Assembly: GCF_017744655.1 (NCBI RefSeq)
Contig: NZ_JAGIAW010000007.1
Location: 248,001 to 312,000, forward strand
Source of the DNA: Devosia sp.
Lineage (GTDB): Bacteria > Pseudomonadota > Alphaproteobacteria > Rhizobiales > Devosiaceae
Direction of reading: 5' to 3'
DNA length: 64,000 bases
The notes below the pieces were generated by a model, which made no database searches, had not been told where the DNA came from, and saw nothing but the letters and a program-made list of their open reading frames with translations. This document shows, piece by piece, positions 57,963-64,000 of the stretch; the first letter of the stretch is position 1; each line of letters begins with the position of its first letter. A program made the position numbers and the translations under genes.

Positions 57963-59470
57963 CAGGCGGTTCCCTTCAATGCGCCGAAGCGCTCTTTCAG
58001 CATGCGCGCGGCATCAGCCTGGCGGCGCAGTATTTTTCCATGATTTTGAGCAAGCCGCTCGGCGTCCTGCCGATAACCTGATATGGCCGCATTGAGCGGT
58101 TCGGGCGCCGGCCCACCAAAGCGGGTGCGCACGGTAACGAAATATTCCGGCGAGACGATTTCAGCGAAGCTGGTCTCATCAAGCGAAGAAGGACGCCCTG
58201 TCGCCTTCTCGAAAGCAGCAGTGAATGGCCCAAAACCGTCAGTGACGAGATCGCCACCCATAGCGACCACGGCCTTCGCAACCGACGCCGCAATCTCATG
58301 CCCCTCACGGAAGGAGAGCCCTTCCCGACGCACCAGAGAGTCAGCCAGCTCCGTAATCGTGATGCAGGAGCGCGAAATATTGTCCCGCACCCGCTTGGGA
58401 TCGATTCGGATCTGCTGCACCAGCGCCGCCAACAGGTCGAGCACACGATAGGCACTCGCAAAGGCCTGATAGCCCATGGCCTGCGTTTCGCCCTCGCTGT
58501 CATTCATGTCGGTAAAGGGCGTATTGTGCATCACCGTGAGCATGGCTTGCGCCCGCCCGGCCGTCTGGCTCGCCAAATGGCGAAGATGCTCGATCGGCAC
58601 AGGATTACGCTTCTGCGGCATGATCGATGAAATCTGCACGAGGCTATTGGGCACATAGATCTGCCCCACCTCAAAGCTGGTCCACACTTGGAAATCCTGG
58701 ATGGGACGCCCCAGATGCAGGAACATCAACTCAATCGCCGAATAAGTGGAGGTGATATAATCCACCCCGGCAATGCATGAATACGAGTTCTGCAGCGGCG
58801 CCGCAAAGCCCAGCAACTCCGCCACCCGTGCCCGATCGGTCGGAAAGCCCGTCGTGGTGATCGCCGCCGCGCCCATGGGCGAAAGCTCGACGATCCGATA
58901 GGCCTCAAACAGCCGCTCGATATCGCGCCCCACGAACTCGACGATCGCCGAGAGATAGTGCCCAAAGGTCGTGGGCTGCGCCGGCTGCCCATGAGTATAG
59001 GCAACGATGAGCGTTTCCTTCTCGCGCTCCGCCGCTTCGATCAACGTCGCATGCAGTTTCAGCGCCTTGCCGATCAAGACATTGAGTCGCTCCCGCAGCC
59101 CAAGCTTGAAGAGCGTATGGTCGATATCGTTGCGCGAGCGCGCCGTATGAAGGCGACCACCGAGATCGGGGCCGACGCGCTTCTTCAATTCCTTCTCGAT
59201 GAGGAAGAAAAAGTCCTCCACCTCACCCGTATAAACGAGTTTTGAAGGATCAATTTCCGCATCGATACTATCGAGCGCCGCCGCGATATCACGCGCCTGA
59301 CCGGCGTCCAGAATGCCCGTCTCGGCGAGCATCACCAGATGCGCACGGTCGATGGCCCTAAAGCCTTCGACATGGTGGTCCTTGGCGCCGTCGAACAGCG
59401 GCGCCAGGACAGTTTCCTTGTATACGGGATCGGGAAAAACCGACTGATCGGCAGAACGTGGATCGGTCAT
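57962..59470 (-). CDS. Argininosuccinate-lyase-like C-N lyase (fumarate-releasing)
   Basis: A 502-residue member of the fumarase/aspartase superfamily, whose enzymes eliminate fumarate from N-substituted aspartates or succinates. The mobile signature loop SSIMPQKRNP carries the catalytic serine (near residue 285), and HTARSRNDI and AYTHGQPAQPTTFGHYL are the other two conserved regions. In true ArgH these read HTGRSRNDQ and YTHLQRAQP, so two substrate-contact regions differ. No argG accompanies it; instead it lies inside a sugar ABC operon, 3 bases after the second permease. Related lyases such as EDDS lyase act on aspartate adducts. The housekeeping argininosuccinate lyase role is unlikely. 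Confidence 0.8.
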   Translation of the reverse strand: MTDPRSADQSVFPDPVYKETVLAPLFDGAKDHHVEGFRAIDRAHLVMLAETGILDAGQARDIAAALDSIDAEIDPSKLVYTGEVEDFFFLIEKELKKRVGPDLGGRLHTARSRNDIDHTLFKLGLRERLNVLIGKALKLHATLIEAAEREKETLIVAYTHGQPAQPTTFGHYLSAIVEFVGRDIERLFEAYRIVELSPMGAAAITTTGFPTDRARVAELLGFAAPLQNSYSCIAGVDYITSTYSAIELMFLHLGRPIQDFQVWTSFEVGQIYVPNSLVQISSIMPQKRNPVPIEHLRHLASQTAGRAQAMLTVMHNTPFTDMNDSEGETQAMGYQAFASAYRVLDLLAALVQQIRIDPKRVRDNISRSCITITELADSLVRREGLSFREGHEIAASVAKAVVAMGGDLVTDGFGPFTAAFEKATGRPSSLDETSFAEIVSPEYFVTVRTRFGGPAPEPLNAAISGYRQDAERLAQNHGKILRRQADAARMLKERFGALKGTA

Positions 59471-59473
59471 GGC

Positions 59474-60328
59474 TTAACCCTTGAGGCCGGCCAGCATCAC
59501 GCCACGAACGATGTAGCGCTGCAGGAGAAGGAAGACGAGAAGCGTCGGGATGGTGCCGATGGCGGCGCCGGTCATGATCAGCTCCCATTGAATGGAAGCC
59601 TCCGCCGAGAAACTCGAAATGCCCACAGGCAGCGTATAGAGCTCCTTGGAGGTCGTGACGATCAGCGGCCAGAAGAACGCCGTCCAGTTGCCGAGGAAGG
59701 TGAAGATGGCGAGCGCCGAGATGGCCGGCACCACCATGGGCATGGCGATCTTCCACCAGATGGTGAATTCGTTGAGCCCGTCGACACGCGCGGCTTCCAG
59801 GAAGTCGTTCGGCACGCCTTCAAAAAACTGCTTCATCAGGAAGGTGCCAAAGGCGGTCATCATACCGGGGAACATGATGCCCCAGTAGGAGTTCAGCCAA
59901 CCCAATTGGCTCGACATCAGGTACCACGGGATCACCAGCATTTCGGTGGGGATCATCAGGGTCGAGAGAATGGCGAGGAAGATGAAATAGCGGCCGCGGA
60001 ACTCGAACTTGGCCAGCGTGTAGCCAACGAGGCTATCAAAGAACACGTTCGAGATCGTCACGGTCACGGCGATCAAGGTCGAGTTGAAGAACCACTGCAT
60101 GAAGCGGCCATCGCCCAAAACCTTGATATAGTTGTCGAGCGTCGGCGCAGCCGGGATCAGGCGCAAGTCATAGACCTGGCCCGACGTCTTCAGCGAGGTC
60201 GAAAACATGAACAGCAGTGGGGTGATCATGATCAGCCCGCCGATAAGCAGCAGGGTCCAGGTAATGATGCGCCCGGGGCGGATATCGCGGCTATTGGCCG
60301 CCAGCTCTTTGGTCGAGGCCATGGTCAT
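59474..60328 (-). CDS. Sugar ABC transporter permease 2 (UgpE/MalG type)
   Basis: A 284-residue inner-membrane permease. After a short cytoplasmic start come six helices (IITWTLLLIGGLIMITPLLFMFSTSL first) and the EAA loop EAARVDGLNEFTIWWKIAMPMVVPA. The start at ATG 60328 overlaps the upstream permease stop (ATGA) and has GAGGG upstream. Confidence 0.92.
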   Translation of the reverse strand: MTMASTKELAANSRDIRPGRIITWTLLLIGGLIMITPLLFMFSTSLKTSGQVYDLRLIPAAPTLDNYIKVLGDGRFMQWFFNSTLIAVTVTISNVFFDSLVGYTLAKFEFRGRYFIFLAILSTLMIPTEMLVIPWYLMSSQLGWLNSYWGIMFPGMMTAFGTFLMKQFFEGVPNDFLEAARVDGLNEFTIWWKIAMPMVVPAISALAIFTFLGNWTAFFWPLIVTTSKELYTLPVGISSFSAEASIQWELIMTGAAIGTIPTLLVFLLLQRYIVRGVMLAGLKG

Positions 60329-61257
60329 TTCTTTTCCCTCAGCACATAGAGCTGGAGCAGGGATACGATGAGCAGGATGGTGAACAGCACCACAGTCTGC
60401 GCGGCCGCATAGCCCATCTGGTAGGACGAAAACGCGGTCTGGTAGATCATCAGCACCAGAGGTTTCGTCGAATTGAGCGGCCCGCCCGGATCGTTCGAGG
60501 TCATGTTGTAGACCTGGTCGAAGATGCGCAGGAAACCGATGGAGGAGAACACCACGAGGAAGACGGTAGTCGGCTTCAATAGCGGAATGGTGATTTTCCG
60601 CAGGATCGCCCAATCCCCCAGCCCGTCGATCTTGGCGGCCTCATAGAAGGTATTGGGAATGGCGCGAAGGCCGGCCATGAAGATGATGATCTGGAACCCC
60701 AGCCCCGCCCAGATAGCCGGGATCAGGATCGAAAACAGCGCCTGATCGACCGAGCGCAGGAATGGCTGCTGCGGAATGCCGAAGGACGACAGAAAGCCAT
60801 TGATCACGCCAATCGGCACCGGCTGATAGAACCAGCGCCACACCCAACCCATGGCCGCGGCCGTGGTGAGGAACGGCAGGAAATAGAGGGCGCGGATAAA
60901 GCCGTGCATCAGCTTCACGCGATCGAGATAGTAGGCGATCACGAAGGAGACCACGAGGCTCACCGGCGTGCCGATGATGAGGTACAGGAACGTGTTCTGG
61001 AACACTTTCCAGAAAACCGGATCGGCGAACATTTTCTGATAGTTCGCAAAACCGATGAACTGGGCCGGCCGCAGCAGGTCCCAATTGGTCAGAGACAGCC
61101 AAAAAGCCTGGAATGTCGGGTAAAAGCGGATGCCCGCATAAAAGATGATCGGCACGGCGAGGAACGCCCAGGCCCAGATGACCCGCTTGGTGCTGATATT
61201 CAGACGGTCCCAGAAGCGAACCGGGCCTGTCTGTGGAAGTGCGTTCGCCGACGCCAT
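60325..61257 (-). CDS. Sugar ABC transporter permease 1 (UgpA/MalF type)
   Basis: A 310-residue permease with six helices: VIWAWAFLAVPIIFYAGIRFYPTFQAFWLSL, then a LYFLPFLTTAAAMGWVWRWFY segment and the EAA loop YEAAKIDGLGDWAILRKITIPLLKPT. It forms the CUT1 translocation pair with the next gene. Confidence 0.92.
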   Translation of the reverse strand: MASANALPQTGPVRFWDRLNISTKRVIWAWAFLAVPIIFYAGIRFYPTFQAFWLSLTNWDLLRPAQFIGFANYQKMFADPVFWKVFQNTFLYLIIGTPVSLVVSFVIAYYLDRVKLMHGFIRALYFLPFLTTAAAMGWVWRWFYQPVPIGVINGFLSSFGIPQQPFLRSVDQALFSILIPAIWAGLGFQIIIFMAGLRAIPNTFYEAAKIDGLGDWAILRKITIPLLKPTTVFLVVFSSIGFLRIFDQVYNMTSNDPGGPLNSTKPLVLMIYQTAFSSYQMGYAAAQTVVLFTILLIVSLLQLYVLREKK

Positions 61258-61315
61258 GTTCGCTCCTGCGATGAGATGCCAGGGAGTTTCCGAAGCGCCA
61301 AAATATCACCTGCAA

Positions 61316-61339
61316 TCACCCCGGCGAAGGCCGGGGTGA
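61316..61339. repeat. Small REP-like palindrome between the binding protein and permease genes
   Basis: TCACCCCGGC-GAAG-GCCGGGGTGA, a perfect 10-bp stem of the GTCACCCCGGC extragenic type, placed in the 127-base gap where a differential-expression hairpin is usual between binding protein and permease genes. Confidence 0.7.
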
Positions 61340-61384
61340 CAGTCTGTGTCGTGGCGAAGTTCGAGCTCCTGAAGAGCTAGTCCC

Positions 61385-62620
61385 TTACTGACGGCCCTGA
61401 TCGATGATCGCCTGTTCGGCCGCAGCCGCCTGGGCGATCGAGTCTTCGATCGACTGGCCTTCGAGCAGCACGCGATTGACCATGTCGATGGCGGTCTGGC
61501 GCTGTGCGGCTTCGTCATAGAACTGGGTGGTCTGGGCGTATTCGAGACCCTTGAGGAACGGCCCGCGGATCGGATCCGCCAGGTTCGCCTCGGTCAGGGC
61601 CACGTCACGACGTGCCGGCAGTTCGCCGACCGTGTTCAGCCAGATTTCCATCGCTTCAGGCGAAGAAATGTACTGGAGGAATTTTTGCGCAGCGACGAGT
61701 TCTTCGCCGGTCGAGGTCGCGCCGATACCATTGGCAAAGTAGCTCGAATAGTTCGAGCGCATTCCATTGGCGTCAGCCGGAAGTTCCACCACGCCCCATT
61801 CGAACGGGTTGCCGGCAAAAGCGCCGAGACGGAACGTGCCGTCGATCGTCATGGCCGCCATGCCGGCGCGGAACGCGGCCTGGCCTTCATCCATGAAGCC
61901 AACGAGACCCACATTCTTTTCGGTCTGAAGATCGGTATAGAATTTTAGCGCCGCAGCGCCGGCAGCATCGTTATAGGCAACATTGCCTTCGGCGTCATAA
62001 GGCACGCCACCGTTCTGGCGGATGAGCACTTCGCGCCACCAGTGGTGATCCTGGCCAGCCATGTCCATGGTGATGCCGGCAGTCGTGATATTGCCGCTGC
62101 CATCGCGCTTGGTGGTAGCCTCGGCGACCGCCAGCAATTCGTCAAGCGTGTTCGGCGGCTGGACACCGGCTTCGTCGAGCAGGGCCTTGTTGTAGAACAG
62201 GGCCAGCGAACGCACGGCGGTCGGCAGGCCATAATAGTCTTCGCCGCGCTTCATCGCCGAAACGATCGGGAAGAAGTCGGCTTCGATTTCGGCATGCGGG
62301 AACACGGCCGGATCGAGCGGCTGGATCAGGCCGCCATTCACGAACTGGTCGGTCCAGCCATAGAACAGCTGCACCACGTCCGGACCCTGGCCGGCTACCT
62401 TGGCGGCGACAACGCGCGTCTGGTAGTCCGCATAGGGGAAAGTGGTCTGCTTGACGGTGATATCAGGGTTCGCTGCTTCGAACTTCTCGATCAGCTGGTC
62501 CATGGCCTGGACGCGGCTGTCGAAGACATATTGCCAATATTCGATTTCCACGGCCTGGGCAGCGCCCATTGCGATGAAGCTGATGCCGGCTGCAAGCCCG
62601 GCCACATATGCCTTACGCAT
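61385..62620 (-). CDS. Sugar ABC transporter substrate-binding protein
   Basis: A 411-residue family 1 periplasmic binding protein: signal MRKAYVAGLAAGISFIAMGAAQA, then VEIEYWQYVFDSRVQAMDQLIEKFEAANPDITVKQTTFPYADYQTRVVAAKVAGQGPDVVQL with the typical fold, and the domain-hinge segments PTAVRSLALFYNKALLDEAGVQPP. ATG 62620 follows GGAGGGACTTT. It is first in the leftward operon; ligand unknown, and by context an amino sugar or aspartate-linked sugar. Confidence 0.9.
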   Translation of the reverse strand: MRKAYVAGLAAGISFIAMGAAQAVEIEYWQYVFDSRVQAMDQLIEKFEAANPDITVKQTTFPYADYQTRVVAAKVAGQGPDVVQLFYGWTDQFVNGGLIQPLDPAVFPHAEIEADFFPIVSAMKRGEDYYGLPTAVRSLALFYNKALLDEAGVQPPNTLDELLAVAEATTKRDGSGNITTAGITMDMAGQDHHWWREVLIRQNGGVPYDAEGNVAYNDAAGAAALKFYTDLQTEKNVGLVGFMDEGQAAFRAGMAAMTIDGTFRLGAFAGNPFEWGVVELPADANGMRSNYSSYFANGIGATSTGEELVAAQKFLQYISSPEAMEIWLNTVGELPARRDVALTEANLADPIRGPFLKGLEYAQTTQFYDEAAQRQTAIDMVNRVLLEGQSIEDSIAQAAAAEQAIIDQGRQ

Positions 62621-62723
62621 AAAGTCCCTCCATTGGAGCGTCGATCCTCCGACAGCTCTCTCATGTCAAAAACACGGCCCACGCCGCCTGACAGGTCTCC
62701 ACCGTCCAATATGTGACAGTGCC

Positions 62724-62754
62724 TTGTCAATAACATAATCTACTTGCGTTATCT
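62724..62754. promoter_or_regulatory. Shared divergent promoter/operator of the sugar operon and ROK gene
   Basis: An AT-rich island in a GC-rich background. TTGACA on the minus strand (62730-62725) faces the binding-protein gene; TTGTCA (62724-62729) with TTATCT 19 bases later can serve the ROK gene. An inverted repeat ATAAC (62730-62734) / GTTAT (62748-62752) lies across both, a plausible ROK operator. Confidence 0.45.
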
Positions 62755-62818
62755 TGTTCCCCGGCTAGTCTCCTCCTCCATTGCCGTGCTAGCGAGACAT
62801 ATGGAGGGAGGCGACGAA

Positions 62819-64000
62819 TTGAACGGCCGCAGCAAGAAAGAGCTTCGTCAGCGAGTCGCCATCGGGTCCAATCCCGAGCGCAACCGCGCGCATAACCGGC
62901 GCGTGGTGCTCGAAGTCATTCGTTTCCATGAGCATTTGGGCCGCACCGAGATCGCCCGCCGCGCCCAGCTCACGCCCCAGGCCGTCGCCAATATCGTCGA
63001 TGAACTCTTGGAAGAGGGCCTTCTCGTCGAACTCGGCCGCCTCCGCTCCGGCCGCGGCCAGCCGCCCATTCAGTTCGCCGTCAATCCCAATGGCCCGCTC
63101 ACCGCCGGCGTCGAAATCGCCGCCGACCACATGGTCACCGCCCTTCTCGACCTTTCAGGCGGCGTCCGTGCCAAATCCATCCTGCCCCTGGAAGCAACCG
63201 GCCCCGATACCGTCCCCGACAAGGTGACCGCCGAAGTCCGGCGCCTCGAAGCCTCGCTCGGCGCCGACCGCAGCAAGCTCCTCGGCATCGGCGTCGTCAT
63301 GCCCGGCCCCTTCGAGGTGGAAGGCATGAGTTCCGTCGGCCCCGCTACGCTCCCCGGCTGGACCGGCGTCGATGCCACCGCGCTCTTTGCCAAGGCCACC
63401 GGCCAGCATGTGGTTGTGGAAAACGATGCCACCGCCGCCGTCGTCGGCGAGCGTCTCTATGGCGCTGGTCGTCAGCTCGGCAGCTTCTGCTACCTTTATT
63501 TCGGCGTCGGCCTCGGCCTAGGCGTCATCCAGGAAGGCCGCCCCCTGCGCGGGGCCTTCGGCAATGCCGGCGAAATCGGCCATGTCGGCCTCGTCCCCCG
63601 CAAGGGCAAAGCCCATTACGGACCCGCCGGCGCCCTCGAACGTTTCGTCTCGGTCTTTGCCCTGCGCGAACGCCTCGCCATGGCCGGCATCTATGCCGCC
63701 ACGGTGGACGACATCCAAAAGCTCCACGACGAGGCCAATCCGACCCTTGCCGAATGGATCGAGATGGCCGCCGACTATCTCGCACCCACCGTCGCCATGC
63801 TCGAAAACATTTTTGACCCCGAAACCGTCATCTTCGGCGGCGGCCTTCCGGATTCCGTCCTCGAAGCGGTTATATCGGCGCTCGATCCGCTCCCCGTTTC
63901 CGTCGCGACGCGCGGCAAGCGCACCCTGCCCCGCGCCATCCGCGGCCAAACCGGTCAGCTCACAGCCGCCCTCGGCGCCGCCGCCCTGCCGCTCCTCGAC
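62819..64000 (+). CDS. ROK-family transcriptional repressor (3' end beyond the window)
   Basis: An open frame of 394 residues reaching the window edge without a stop; it begins at TTG 62819 with GGAGGGAGG 7 bases upstream. Residues 37-65 form a winged helix-turn-helix (LGRTEIARRAQLTPQAVANIVDELLEEG). Then a ROK domain: ENDATAAVVGERLYG (sugar-kinase motif with the aspartate), LGIGVVMPGPF, and GNAGEIGHVGLVPRKGKAHYGPAGALERF, where the zinc-binding cysteines of ROK sugar kinases are absent. It ends in a region like the C-terminus of ROK proteins, so only a few residues are missing. It is divergent from the sugar operon and probably its repressor. Confidence 0.9.
   Translation, partial: MNGRSKKELRQRVAIGSNPERNRAHNRRVVLEVIRFHEHLGRTEIARRAQLTPQAVANIVDELLEEGLLVELGRLRSGRGQPPIQFAVNPNGPLTAGVEIAADHMVTALLDLSGGVRAKSILPLEATGPDTVPDKVTAEVRRLEASLGADRSKLLGIGVVMPGPFEVEGMSSVGPATLPGWTGVDATALFAKATGQHVVVENDATAAVVGERLYGAGRQLGSFCYLYFGVGLGLGVIQEGRPLRGAFGNAGEIGHVGLVPRKGKAHYGPAGALERFVSVFALRERLAMAGIYAATVDDIQKLHDEANPTLAEWIEMAADYLAPTVAMLENIFDPETVIFGGGLPDSVLEAVISALDPLPVSVATRGKRTLPRAIRGQTGQLTAALGAAALPLLD

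Overview
The window is GC-rich, densely coded chromosomal DNA from an alphaproteobacterium, most likely order Hyphomicrobiales and close to Devosia or a relative. The assignment rests on gene content and style, not on a database search. The clues are a CpdR response regulator, a CtrA-type TTAA-N7-TTAA box, an EcfG-like promoter before dps, a ROSE-like RNA thermometer before hsp20, RIME/REP-like intergenic palindromes, a TadG/TadE set, a HisN-type histidinol phosphatase, and the LigB-type ligase plus exonuclease pair. I see no rRNA, CRISPR array, prophage, integrase or insertion sequence.

Layout. 1-4.8 kb: phosphate scavenging and envelope genes (unknown secreted protein, frameshifted beta-propeller phytase, convergent Tat-exported PhoX-type phosphatase, outer-membrane barrel protein). 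4.8-7.8 kb: two tandem tRNA-Val genes, cpdR, an N-formylglutamate amidohydrolase, hisN. 7.8-11.2 kb: a TadG-TadE-TadE operon and a lysophospholipase-like hydrolase. 11.2-14 kb: a candidate structured RNA, thermometer-controlled hsp20, dps, and a secreted protein whose ribosome-binding site lies in a 12-bp hairpin. 14-21.5 kb: an unusually structured 525-bp leader, gltBD, hpt. 21.6-23.3 kb: a secreted-repeat protein with an ECF sigma/anti-sigma pair. 23.3-28.7 kb: an OppABCDF-type peptide importer. 29-38.4 kb: a fatty-acid beta-oxidation regulon (fadE-fadJ-fadI with a tiny membrane protein, and fadD-merR-phosphatase) with two matching operator-like palindromes. 38.5-41.1 kb: DNA ligase and its exonuclease. 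41.2-47.8 kb: esterases, slyX, a TspO-like membrane protein, a FrnE-like DsbA protein, an MFS exporter, rpsU. 47.8-49.4 kb: purE-purK. 49.5-53.6 kb: a divergent pair of DUF465 proteins, a sigma-54 response regulator behind a perfect CtrA-type box, an ABC-F ATPase. 53.9-55.1 kb: a second outer-membrane barrel protein and a secreted unknown.

The most interesting unit is 55.2-64 kb. A complete sugar-type ABC importer (binding protein, two permeases, ATPase) is in one tightly overlapping leftward operon with an argininosuccinate-lyase-like C-N lyase, a PfkB kinase and a glucosamine-6-phosphate deaminase. A ROK repressor is divergent from it. The lyase has lost ArgH-typical signature residues and no argG is present. 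The gene set fits uptake and dismantling of an amino sugar carrying an N-succinyl (aspartate-derived) group: fumarate would be released by the lyase, then the amino sugar phosphorylated and deaminated to fructose-6-phosphate. That reading is inference.
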